Below are positions 1 through 7,296 of a DNA stretch of 43,880 nt, in pieces. The notes beneath the pieces were generated by a model, which was not told the DNA's origin, made no database searches, and saw only the letters and a program-made list of their open reading frames with translations. Position numbers and translations under genes: made by a program. Source of the stretch: a candidate division WOR-3 bacterium (GTDB lineage: Bacteria > SDB-A); the NCBI GenBank assembly GCA_016926475.1, contig JAFGON010000082.1:1-43880 (forward strand), written 5' to 3'. The first letter of the stretch is position 1. Every line of letters begins with the position of its first letter.

Positions 1-4
1 CCAT
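1..4 (-). CDS. 5' end of an unidentified minus-strand gene (runs off left edge)
   Basis: On the minus strand an AGGAGG Shine-Dalgarno (positions 15-10) lies 5 bases before an ATG whose first base is position 4; another ATG at 9-7 abuts the Shine-Dalgarno and is too close. Only the first codon lies inside the window, so the product is unknown. If real, this gene diverges from the fragment that follows, and its promoter would lie in the AT-rich hairpin region at about 25-60. Confidence 0.35.
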
Positions 5-29
5 TTCATCCTCCTGTTCGTATTAAATA

Positions 30-59
30 AGGCAAAAAGTCATTTAACACTTTTTGCCT
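30..59. repeat. Perfect 11-bp inverted repeat / hairpin
   Basis: AGGCAAAAAGT (30-40) and its exact complement ACTTTTTGCCT (49-59) flank an 8-base loop. Neither side has a clean T-run, so this is a weak terminator at best. It lies between the minus-strand start at position 4 and the start-less fragment at 54. It could be a terminator remnant, an operator, or a mark of the rearrangement that removed the 5' part of the next gene. Confidence 0.5.
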
Positions 60-611
60 CATTTACACAGAAGAATTTACACTACCACTAGTGATAATGG
101 TTACGTTTACTATACTAATACTTTTGGCAACATAATAGACTCTTTTTGTCCATTTTCCAGTCTTTCAGCATCTGGACCACATAGTTTAGTTGCTATGTAT
201 CAAAATGTTAATAATCTTTATACAGCTGGTAATACTTGGGATAGTGGTTACAGTTATTACACAACTGCAAGAACAAATATTTTCTCATTAGGTTCTTTTT
301 CATCAGATAAAATGGAGTTATTAATTACTGACGAAAACACAGGATTAAATACTTTAAATGTATACGGAAAAAACGGAATTTACTATTTTGAATTAAATGG
401 ATTAATTGATCCAGTCACAACTGTCAATATTTATAATATATTAGGTCAAAAAACAAAAGAAATTTTCAACAATACATCAATAAATAACAGTTTTATGGTT
501 TATTGGGACAGAAAAGATGATTATGGAAATGTTGTCAGGGCTGGAGTTTATTTTGTAGAAATAATCACTGAGAATGATCGCTTCGTTAAAAGTTTTGCAA
601 TTATTGAATAA
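54..611 (+). pseudogene. C-terminal fragment of a secreted protein with a FlgD/T9SS-type sorting domain
   Basis: An open frame of about 185 codons follows an in-frame TAA at 45-47. It has no credible start: TTG at 54 and ATG at 195 both lack a Shine-Dalgarno. The last 70 or so residues have the short beta-sandwich signature of FlgD-Ig-like or type-A T9SS C-terminal domains: VNIYNILGQ, then WDRKDDYGN, then AGVYFVEI and a basic VKSFAI end. Such domains sit at the C-terminus of large exported proteins, so this is probably the tail of a gene whose front was lost or separated. It is visibly more AT-rich than the genes downstream, which suggests transfer or relaxed selection. A strong terminator follows at 628-659. 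The original protein cannot be identified from the remainder. Confidence 0.55.
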
Positions 612-627
612 ACAGAATCTTTTGCTC

Positions 628-659
628 AAAAAAGGGGAGATTTTATCTCCCCTTTTTTT
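628..659 (+). terminator. Strong intrinsic terminator
   Basis: A 14-bp perfect stem (628-641 with 645-658) has a GGGGAGAT core, a TTT loop and a T-run through 659. It ends transcription of the fragment upstream. Because the stem is A-rich on its 5' side and T-rich on its 3' side, it could also act on the opposite strand. The next gene starts only 17 bases later, so that gene needs its own promoter. Confidence 0.9.
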
Positions 660-663
660 GTTG

Positions 664-669
664 TATAAT
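664..669 (+). promoter_or_regulatory. -10 box giving a probable leaderless transcript
   Basis: A perfect TATAAT lies six bases before the GTG at 676. A transcript starting the usual 6-7 bases downstream would begin at the start codon itself. No Shine-Dalgarno is present. The -35 region falls inside the preceding terminator and is poor. This is inferred from sequence only. Confidence 0.45.
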
Positions 670-675
670 TATCCG

Positions 676-2349
676 GTGAAAAAAAAATTATTATTTTTAT
701 CCGTTTTGATTACGGTTCCGGCAATTCTTTATTATCAGACATTAAGGTTTGGGTATGTCAACTGGGATGACTCCCATCTTCTAGTAGATAACGCGCCTTT
801 CTTTGAAAAACCTTCAAATATAATCGCTTCATTTTCAAAAGATTTATCCCTTTCTGGAAATGATGACAATAAAATGTTCTACAGGCCTTTGATGCTCGTT
901 TCGTATGTCGTAGAATACCAGTGGGCGGGAGGAAATCCGCGGTTTTATCACTTTTCCAACGTCATTCTTCACATAATTTCAACTCTGTTGGTTTTTGTTT
1001 TTCTCAAGCATTTGAAATTACAGGAAAAGAACTGTTTTTTCCTTTCCCTGATGTTTTCTGTCCACCCCCTGACAGTCCAGTCCGTGGCGTGGATCCAGGG
1101 CAGAAATGACTCTCTTCTCTCGATATTTTTCCTTTTATCGCTGATTTCTTTGGAAAAGTTGGGACGAAAATTTTCGTGGCTTTCACTTACACTGCATTTT
1201 CTGGCTTTCTTGGCGTCACTTCTTACGAAAGAATCAGCCCTGGTCTTTCCGGTCGTGTATCTGGCGTATTTGATTTTTTTTGAAAAAGAACAATTTTCAT
1301 CTAAAAAAATCGCGGTTTTGTCTTCGGGTTGGTTGCTGATATCTGCGGCATGGTTTACTCTCAGAAGTATGGTCATAAATTTAGGGTGCAGGGGTTTTTA
1401 CTCGGGCAAAAATATTATCCTTGGTTTTTTGAGTTATTGGGGAAAGCTTGTGTTTCCGTTCGACCTTTCACCGTATCCGGTGCCTGAAAACGTGAATATT
1501 TTTTACGGAATTCTTGTGTTGTCCATTGTCGCTTTATTGGTGACGTTTAAAAGAGTAAAAAATATGAAAATGTTTCTGTTCGGCGCTTTATGGTTCTTTT
1601 CAATTATCGGTCCTACGTTCTTAAGAGGTTTCACGACGGCGAGTTTCATTGAGACGAGAGCGTATCCAGCGCTTCCGGGAGTTCTTCTGATGGTCGCTGA
1701 GATTGATACTGGGAAAGTGTTGACAAGATACAAGTATGTATTCTTGTTGTTTTTTTTCATCGTTTTTTCGTCGGTCACTTACGTCTATTCCAAGGTTTTC
1801 AGAGATCCCTTTTCACACCAAATATTCGCCGTGAGATCGTCTCCGAACTCTTGGGTTACAACTCACAACCTCGCGCTTGAATATTTGAGAATTGGAAGGA
1901 TAGACTTTGCATACAACCAGATCAAGAGAGCTTATTCACTCAACCCCAGTAATTCTACATTGACCACTAATTATGCTATTATTATGGAAAACATGGGCAT
2001 GACCGACAGCGCTCTATTGTATTATGGAAAAGCCCTTTATATAAACCCCGAAAACCTGACGGCTCTCAACAATACTGGACTGATATACTTCAACAGAAAA
2101 GATTACAGCACGGCTTTAAATTATTTTGTTGAAGGGATTGAGGTTGACAGTGCCGATCCCCAGATAAACTTGAATTTAGCAAACACATACTTCATGCTGA
2201 AGGATTTCAAAAAAGCGAAAACTTGTTATTACAGAATTTTGGAAAGAAAACCCAACGACGAACAAGCTATTAGATGCCTGAGAAATATTTACTGGGAAAC
2301 CGGCGGAACTGATTCAGCACTATACTTCGAAAATTTTCTGCAAAAATAG
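676..2349 (+). CDS. TMTC/PMT-like multi-pass membrane glycosyltransferase-type protein with C-terminal TPRs
   Basis: The 557-residue protein has an N-terminal membrane half and a soluble TPR half. The membrane part holds a WDD acidic motif at residues 30-32 after the first helix, YHFSNVILHI, HPLTVQSVAWIQGRND and KESALVFPVVY. These are typical of the bacterial O-mannosyltransferase-like/TMTC family that uses polyprenyl-linked sugars. From about residue 425 there are several TPR units (NTGLIYFNRKDYSTALNYF is one). I infer a role in glycosylating exported proteins or in envelope assembly; the sugar and acceptor are unknown. GTG at 676 was chosen because upstream codons read through the terminator at 628-659 and the peptide from 676 begins with Lys residues followed by a hydrophobic helix. 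No Shine-Dalgarno is present. A terminator follows at 2375-2399. Confidence 0.8.
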   Translation: MKKKLLFLSVLITVPAILYYQTLRFGYVNWDDSHLLVDNAPFFEKPSNIIASFSKDLSLSGNDDNKMFYRPLMLVSYVVEYQWAGGNPRFYHFSNVILHIISTLLVFVFLKHLKLQEKNCFFLSLMFSVHPLTVQSVAWIQGRNDSLLSIFFLLSLISLEKLGRKFSWLSLTLHFLAFLASLLTKESALVFPVVYLAYLIFFEKEQFSSKKIAVLSSGWLLISAAWFTLRSMVINLGCRGFYSGKNIILGFLSYWGKLVFPFDLSPYPVPENVNIFYGILVLSIVALLVTFKRVKNMKMFLFGALWFFSIIGPTFLRGFTTASFIETRAYPALPGVLLMVAEIDTGKVLTRYKYVFLLFFFIVFSSVTYVYSKVFRDPFSHQIFAVRSSPNSWVTTHNLALEYLRIGRIDFAYNQIKRAYSLNPSNSTLTTNYAIIMENMGMTDSALLYYGKALYINPENLTALNNTGLIYFNRKDYSTALNYFVEGIEVDSADPQINLNLANTYFMLKDFKKAKTCYYRILERKPNDEQAIRCLRNIYWETGGTDSALYFENFLQK

Positions 2350-2374
2350 ACTATTTTTCGCGATTTATTAGTTT

Positions 2375-2399
2375 TTTTGCATTATGCAAAACTTTTTTT
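2375..2399 (+). terminator. Intrinsic terminator
   Basis: TTTTGCA (2375-2381) pairs with TGCAAAA (2385-2391) around a TTA loop, followed by C and seven Ts. It closes the TMTC-like gene and isolates the pilin gene downstream. Confidence 0.75.
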
Positions 2400-2451
2400 C
2401 GGTGTCAATAATTTAACCTCCACTATATCGATATATACAGCAATGCTTTTT

Positions 2452-2468
2452 TTGGTATAAAAATTGCT
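2452..2468 (+). promoter_or_regulatory. Sigma-54 (RpoN) -24/-12 promoter of the pilin gene
   Basis: TTGGTATAAAAATTGCT has GG at 2454-2455 and GC at 2466-2467 separated by exactly ten bases, with YTGG and TTGCW contexts matching the sigma-54 consensus. Transcription would start near 2479, giving a leader of about 26 bases that includes the GGAGG ribosome-binding site. Type IV pilin genes are commonly under RpoN with a PilR-type activator, which supports the call. No activator-binding dyad was identified. Confidence 0.7.
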
Positions 2469-2504
2469 GAATCAAAAAGTGGGGATTATTCAATGGAGGT
2501 TAAA

Positions 2505-2912
2505 ATGAAAAATAAAGGTTTTTCTCTCATAGAACTGATGGTTGTTGTCGTGATCATAGGTATTCTTGCCGCTGTAGCTATACCGAATTTTGTAAGACTG
2601 CGCGACAGAGCCAAAGAAGCCGAAGTAAAGGCAAACGCCCACACATTACACCTTTCAGCGGAAGAATATTCAACTTCTTCTGACGGATTCTATATAGACG
2701 AAGCAAACATGGATTCTTTATCCATGTTACAAAGCCTTAAAAACCCTTTTAACCCCTCCGGCGCAGCATGGTCTCCGAACGCACCCTCAGAAGCTGGTTG
2801 TGTCAGCTACGATCACAATGGTTTTTCACCTTCGACTTACACTATAATCGGCGCTGGGAAAAATGGATCTTCTGATACAATAATATTGATAAATCCGGGT
2901 TTTGGAAGTTAA
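2505..2912 (+). CDS. Type IV pilin / pseudopilin
   Basis: The 135-residue protein has a short basic leader MKNKG, then the class III prepilin cleavage site before Phe (G|FSLIE). Glu sits at mature position 5, followed by a long hydrophobic helix (MVVVVIIGILAAVAIPNF) and the RLRDRAKEAEVKANAHT stretch of the type IVa pilin alpha-1 helix. The C-terminal globular domain is short. PilD-type peptidase would cleave and N-methylate it, and the product would polymerise into a pilus or type II-like pseudopilus. ATG at 2505 follows GGAGG at the proper distance; an ATG at 2493 lies before that site and is rejected. No other pilus gene is nearby, so the assembly machine is encoded elsewhere. The sigma-54-like promoter suggests tight regulation. 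Confidence 0.92.
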   Translation: MKNKGFSLIELMVVVVIIGILAAVAIPNFVRLRDRAKEAEVKANAHTLHLSAEEYSTSSDGFYIDEANMDSLSMLQSLKNPFNPSGAAWSPNAPSEAGCVSYDHNGFSPSTYTIIGAGKNGSSDTIILINPGFGS

Positions 2913-2915
2913 ATA

Positions 2916-2944
2916 TTGATTTTATGATATCAATCTGATATTTT
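2916..2944 (+). promoter_or_regulatory. Candidate sigma-70 promoter of the DUF401 gene
   Basis: TTGATT (2916-2921) and TATTTT (2939-2944) are separated by 17 bases. The expected transcription start at about 2951 leaves a leader of only two or three bases before ATG 2954, which has no Shine-Dalgarno. A small ATTGAT/ATCAAT dyad overlaps the -35 region. Confidence 0.35.
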
Positions 2945-2953
2945 CCAGCTTAT

Positions 2954-4201
2954 ATGTCCCTTTTAAAGATCTTTGCAGTTTTTCTGGCTATATTTGCCGT
3001 GTCGAAAATATTCAAGAAATGGATAGCTGTAGCCATATTTGCAGGAGCTTTGACCAGCGGAATATTTTTCGGAAAAGGTCTGCTGGGAACACTTGAGACT
3101 TTTCTTTTCGGTTCGGTATCACTCAACTCGGTTTTTCTGTCCCTTCTCGTCGCCCTGATAAGCGTCTTCAGCGGAATAATGGAAGAGACGGGAATCCTCG
3201 AGAAATGCAAAAAAGCTTCGGTCAGCGTTTTTTCATCGGGAAGAGCCGCAGGGGTTTTTATGGCTTCCCTCGTAGGTCTTTTACCCATGCCGGGGGGGGC
3301 TCTGTTCAGCGCTCCGCTTGTAAACTCGAGTATTGACGGCAAAAACCCACCCGGGCTTCTCACCGTTCTCAATTACTGGTTCAGACATGTATGGGAGTTT
3401 TGGTGGCCTCTTTATCCCGCAGTGATAACCCTATTGGCTGTAACCAAATTGAATATGTTCCAATGGATAGGCAAGACAATAGTTTTTTCCTTTCTGTCAT
3501 TTTTTGTAGGCTGGGTTTTCATATACAGAAAAGTCCAAACTTCAAAAAAGAAATCTTCCGGTTTCAAGATATCTAAAGACATGCTGACGGGTTTCGCCCC
3601 GCTGACCACGGTCATAGTTTTCGCTTTGGGCTACAAAACGGTTTTGTCTTTTTTCGGTATTGAATTACAGTCAGAAATTGTGATTATACCCGCGGTCCTC
3701 TGCGGCATTCTCGTATGTTTCAGGAGCTGGAAAAAAGGGTTGAGCTTGAAAAAATCGCTGAACCTTAGCAGAGTCATACCTCTGGCTATAATGATAATGA
3801 CCATAATGGGCTACAAGGAAGTTATAGAAAAGGCCGGCATCGCTCAATCCATTGCCCAGGATATCGGGAACATGAATTTTCCTGTGATGGTCGTGTTCAC
3901 TTTTTTGCCTTTTATATCCGGTCTTATAACTGGAATAGCGATAGGTTTTATAGGCGCGAGTTTCCCGCTGATAATTGACTTGCTCGAAGATTTCCCTCAG
4001 TATTCAAAGACAGCGATACTCGTGCTCGCTTTCGGTTTCGGATACGCCGGAATGATGCTGTCTCCTTTCCACGCCTGCATTCTGCTCTCCAAGGAATACT
4101 TCCGTTCGTCTTGGAAAGAAATCTACAAGTATCTCACCGGACCTGTTGTAGCCCTGACATCCGCTTTTGTTTTGTATTATTTTATATTTTCTCGATTTTG
4201 A
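2954..4201 (+). CDS. DUF401 family integral membrane protein
   Basis: This 415-residue, highly hydrophobic protein has roughly ten to twelve membrane segments. It carries the family's recognisable motifs: LLPMPGGALFSAPLV (about residues 109-123), NYWFRHVWEFWWPLYPAVI (about 139-157), and a late GFGYAGMMLSPFHACILLSKEYF. DUF401 proteins are distant relatives of the gluconate/citrate ion-transporter superfamily; the substrate is unknown. ATG 2954 starts directly at a hydrophobic helix and lacks a Shine-Dalgarno, in line with the near-leaderless promoter just upstream. It appears to be a single-gene unit: a small terminator-like hairpin and a new promoter follow. Function beyond transport is not claimed. 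Confidence 0.85.
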   Translation: MSLLKIFAVFLAIFAVSKIFKKWIAVAIFAGALTSGIFFGKGLLGTLETFLFGSVSLNSVFLSLLVALISVFSGIMEETGILEKCKKASVSVFSSGRAAGVFMASLVGLLPMPGGALFSAPLVNSSIDGKNPPGLLTVLNYWFRHVWEFWWPLYPAVITLLAVTKLNMFQWIGKTIVFSFLSFFVGWVFIYRKVQTSKKKSSGFKISKDMLTGFAPLTTVIVFALGYKTVLSFFGIELQSEIVIIPAVLCGILVCFRSWKKGLSLKKSLNLSRVIPLAIMIMTIMGYKEVIEKAGIAQSIAQDIGNMNFPVMVVFTFLPFISGLITGIAIGFIGASFPLIIDLLEDFPQYSKTAILVLAFGFGYAGMMLSPFHACILLSKEYFRSSWKEIYKYLTGPVVALTSAFVLYYFIFSRF

Positions 4202-4230
4202 CCAAACCAGAACTCTTTGGTTTTACTTTT
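4201..4230 (+). terminator. Weak intrinsic terminator
   Basis: ACCAAA (4201-4206) pairs with TTTGGT (4216-4221) around a nine-base loop, followed by TTTACTTTT. The stem is only 6 bp, so termination may be partial. Confidence 0.45.
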
Positions 4231-4256
4231 CTCCGAAAGACAATATAATGTCTTTC
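4222..4256 (+). promoter_or_regulatory. Promoter with an 8-bp dyad over the -10 box
   Basis: TTTACT (4222-4227) and TATAAT (4244-4249) are 16 bases apart. The -10 box is enclosed by a perfect inverted repeat, GAAAGACA (4235-4242) and TGTCTTTC (4249-4256), with a six-base centre. Such placement suits a repressor operator or a 5' hairpin. The promoter would drive the EnvC-like gene and possibly the whole downstream block. Confidence 0.5.
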
Positions 4257-4289
4257 ATAAGGCATCCAATAGTAAAAAGGAGAAGATTT

Positions 4290-5480
4290 ATGAAATACTT
4301 TTTAATAGCGGTTTTAATAGCGGTTTCACAGGTTCCAGACGAGGTTTTTTTGACTGCAATGAGACAGAAAATGGCGGAGATAGAGCAAACAACTCTTTCT
4401 ATGAGCGACCAGGCCAACGATTTGGTTGTCAAGCTCGATCTTTTGGTAGAGCATAGACAGTTGGCGAGGGCGTTAAGAGATTCATTCGAATCGAGATTGG
4501 AAATCATCAAAAGAGACTCACTGCGTATTTCAGGCGCTTTTGAAAGGGTGAATTCAAAAACACTGATCTACGACGAAATGCTCGCTCAGAAAATAAGAGA
4601 GCTCTACAAGAGGGGTGATCCTTCGGCTTTGGAAGTTTTCCTCTCAGAAGAGAGCTTTTCCGACTTTGTAGGCAGGATGGAATATTTGACCAGGACAGCC
4701 GAAGAGATGGCTCGTATAGTAAAATCGATGAGGCTGTCGAAAATGAGCCTTCAGCAGAAGGTCGATTCGATGAACGCGATGATAGAGAGGATGAGCTTTT
4801 TTCAACAGCAGATTGAAATAATAAACGGACAGATAGAGATTGATTCACTCGACATGACCGCGCTCGCGGTTCGGTTGGATTCTTCCATAGAAGCCCAACA
4901 GCTCCTGAAGGAAGAGTTGACGCAGGCGGCGAGTGAAATAGACAGGCAGGTCAGAGCCCAGGAAAGGTCAAGGAGCCTTACAGCTTCGATAGGTGGGGCG
5001 TCTTTCAACCCTCAGACGAACAGCAATTCCGGAAGCGTGGATTTCACAACGGTGAGACTTCCACAGAACAGCGAAATAGAGATAAATCCCGATAATTTTT
5101 TTGAAAAAAGCAAGGGATCGATAATTTGGCCGGTCGAGGGAGGAGGCTCTTTAACTCACAGCGTCGGTGAGAGTGGGACACTTGAAATTTTCGCGCCTGT
5201 TGGAACAGAAATCAAGTGCGTTGCGAATGGAACCGTTTACTTAAGCGAAAGATTTGGGCTGAAAAACAACGTGGTGATAATCCACCATGGAGACGGTTAC
5301 AGCACTTACTACGATAATCTGTCCTCTCCTCTCAACGTAGTCACAGGGCAGGTTGTCAGGGCGGGTCAAGTAATAGGAAGCGTCGCCGAAAACGTCCAAG
5401 GGGAATCCAGAACTCAGTTTCAAATAAGGATAGGAGGCGCTTTAGTTAATCCGCTGGACTATCTCTCCGGGGGGAAATGA
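4290..5480 (+). CDS. EnvC-like coiled-coil protein with degenerate LytM (M23) domain
   Basis: The 396-residue protein has an N-terminal signal peptide (MKYFLIAVLIAVSQ), a long coiled coil from about residue 20 to 260, and a C-terminal LytM/peptidase M23 fold at about 280-390 (APVGTEIKCVANGTV, GLKNNVVIIHHGDGYSTYY, GQVVRAGQVIGSV, VNPLDYL). The zinc ligands of active M23 enzymes are absent. The usual YxHL reads YYDNL and the HLHFE motif reads TQFQI, as in catalytically dead activators such as EnvC and NlpD. The expected role is periplasmic activation of cell-wall amidases at division. ATG 4290 follows AAGGAG; earlier in-frame ATGs precede the promoter. The stop overlaps the next gene (ATGA). Confidence 0.82.
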   Translation: MKYFLIAVLIAVSQVPDEVFLTAMRQKMAEIEQTTLSMSDQANDLVVKLDLLVEHRQLARALRDSFESRLEIIKRDSLRISGAFERVNSKTLIYDEMLAQKIRELYKRGDPSALEVFLSEESFSDFVGRMEYLTRTAEEMARIVKSMRLSKMSLQQKVDSMNAMIERMSFFQQQIEIINGQIEIDSLDMTALAVRLDSSIEAQQLLKEELTQAASEIDRQVRAQERSRSLTASIGGASFNPQTNSNSGSVDFTTVRLPQNSEIEINPDNFFEKSKGSIIWPVEGGGSLTHSVGESGTLEIFAPVGTEIKCVANGTVYLSERFGLKNNVVIIHHGDGYSTYYDNLSSPLNVVTGQVVRAGQVIGSVAENVQGESRTQFQIRIGGALVNPLDYLSGGK

Positions 5481-6478
5481 TTTCCGTTGTTGTCAAAGGG
5501 CAGGAGAGAGCTCTTGACTATCTCGAAAGGACAAAAAGAGAAAACAAGACTCCCTCTCTGATGATATTTCATGGTCCGAGAGGAGTCGGCAAAACGATTT
5601 CGGCTTTTCAATACGCGTTTTCTTTCAACCCAGGAGTGTTCAAATCCCTCGTTCATCCAGACTTGATTGTGGTGGCCCCAACAGACATGACGGACGGGGA
5701 TGAAATAGACGAAAATATTGACGAAAATTTAAAAGAAGGCAAATGGAGAGTTTCCGAATCCCCAAATTCTACTATAAAAATAGACCAGATAAGATCGGTC
5801 CAGAAAAAACTCCAATTCAGGCCTTTCTCGGCGAAAAAAAGGTTTGTCATAGTAGTAGATTCTCACAGGATGAGAACAGAGGCGGCAAACGCTTTTTTAA
5901 AAACCCTTGAAGAGCCGCCCATAGACACTTGCATAATCATGACTACATCGCACCTTTCTACGCTTTTGCCCACCGTTGTGTCCAGAGGATTTCTCCTGGG
6001 TTTCAGAGGGCTTGAAAAAGATATCATTTCAAAGATTTTAGCAGAAAGATATGGCGTCAGGGAAAACGAAGCCCGAGAAACTGCTTCTCTTTCGGACGGG
6101 AGCCTGAGCAAAGCGCTGGAAATTGTCTTCGACGAAGAAAAAAAAACGGCGAAAAAAATGTTTTTGTCGGCTTTTCTTTCAAAAGACAGGAAAAAACTCA
6201 TCGGCGTCTGGCCTTCGAGAATTACCGATAGGGAAATCGTCTTCGCTTTGATCGAAACGCTTCATTCACTGTGCGCGGATTTCGCTTTTGTCAGATACAG
6301 CTTGCGGAATAAATTGAGAAATCCTGAATTTGCTGATAAAATTCAACAGTTTGCTCGCGACAAAGACAGCAGGTATTTTTATAAATGTGAAGCGGCTTGC
6401 ATGAAAGCCGAAAAAGCCCTTGAATTGAACATCGATAACGGACTGATTAAGGATTACTTGATAGAAGAGGTTTTATGA
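5477..6478 (+). CDS. holB: DNA polymerase III subunit delta' (clamp-loader ATPase-like)
   Basis: This 333-residue AAA+ protein has a Walker A GPRGVGKT at residues 33-40 and the clamp-loader hallmark AANAFLKTLEEPP in the Walker B/switch region (VIVVDSHRM precedes it). The sensor segment is TTSHLSTLLPTVVSRG. It is the clamp-loader subunit that helps load the beta clamp at replication forks. Two departures from the family are visible: the four-Cys zinc module after Walker A is missing, and the SRC sensor motif reads SRG. Position supports the call: holB is directly followed by ricT/yaaT, as in Bacillus. It overlaps both neighbours by four bases (ATGA), so translation is probably coupled. Confidence 0.85.
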   Translation: MISVVVKGQERALDYLERTKRENKTPSLMIFHGPRGVGKTISAFQYAFSFNPGVFKSLVHPDLIVVAPTDMTDGDEIDENIDENLKEGKWRVSESPNSTIKIDQIRSVQKKLQFRPFSAKKRFVIVVDSHRMRTEAANAFLKTLEEPPIDTCIIMTTSHLSTLLPTVVSRGFLLGFRGLEKDIISKILAERYGVRENEARETASLSDGSLSKALEIVFDEEKKTAKKMFLSAFLSKDRKKLIGVWPSRITDREIVFALIETLHSLCADFAFVRYSLRNKLRNPEFADKIQQFARDKDSRYFYKCEAACMKAEKALELNIDNGLIKDYLIEEVL

Positions 6479-7278
6479 ACATAAAAGTTGATTTTGAAGG
6501 TCACCAGGCGTCTATATGTGAATGCGATCTTCTCGTCCCTCCTGAAGAAGGTGATTTTGTTGTCGCCATAAGAAGAATAGGTGAAGAGGTCGGCAGGATA
6601 ATAGAAATTGGTAAGCATTTAAACAGACTCGAACCAAAGGGTAAAGTAGTTAGATACGCTACGGTTCAGGACAAGATTAGATGGCAGGAAATCAGGGAAA
6701 GAGAAATCTTTTCTCTTCAGCTTGCAAAACAGAGGGTTGTTCACTTTGGCCTTCCGATGAAGGTAGTGGCCGTCGAATACGACAGCGAGGAATCTAAAAT
6801 AAGGTTGTTTTTTGTCTCTGAGGAGAGAATCGACTTCAGGGAACTCGTAAGGGACCTGGCTAAACATCTTCATTGCCGTGTAGATTTAAGGCAGATAGGA
6901 GTGAGGGACTACGCGACAAGATTGGGGGGAATAGGAGCTTGCGGCAGGGAGACTTGCTGTTCGACCTTTCTTCAAGATTTTAAACCTATAACCCTTCAAA
7001 TAGCGAGAGAACAGAACCTGAATTTAAACACCCAAAAATTGTCTGGTCTTTGCGGAAGACTTATGTGTTGTCTGATGTATGAATGGGAAATGTATAAAGA
7101 GGCTTCTCAATACTATCCGTCTATCGGATCTAAAGTGAAGACAACCGAAGGGGACGAAGTCGAAGTAGTCAGCACGCATATATATCAGAATTGCGTTACG
7201 GTGAAGACTGAAACAGGCGTCATGAAAACGTTGAATTTACAAGACATAAACATGAAAATTCCACCTTTCAACAAATAG
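6475..7278 (+). CDS. ricT: PSP1 domain protein, RicT/YaaT family
   Basis: The 267-residue PSP1-domain protein has the N-terminal GRIIEIG segment, FRELVRDLAKHLHCRVDLRQIGVRDYA in the centre, and two Cys-rich motifs, GACGRETCC and LCGRLMCCL. In Bacillus RicT (YaaT), conserved cysteines bind an iron-sulfur cluster in the RicA-RicF-RicT complex that modulates RNase Y and phosphorelay. Whether that complex exists here is unknown, since ricA and ricF are not in the window. The gene is coupled to holB by an ATGA overlap. A C-terminal beta-rich domain with EVEVVSTHIYQN completes the family architecture. Confidence 0.9.
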   Translation: MNIKVDFEGHQASICECDLLVPPEEGDFVVAIRRIGEEVGRIIEIGKHLNRLEPKGKVVRYATVQDKIRWQEIREREIFSLQLAKQRVVHFGLPMKVVAVEYDSEESKIRLFFVSEERIDFRELVRDLAKHLHCRVDLRQIGVRDYATRLGGIGACGRETCCSTFLQDFKPITLQIAREQNLNLNTQKLSGLCGRLMCCLMYEWEMYKEASQYYPSIGSKVKTTEGDEVEVVSTHIYQNCVTVKTETGVMKTLNLQDINMKIPPFNK

Positions 7279-7296
7279 CTCATCTGGAGAAGACCA

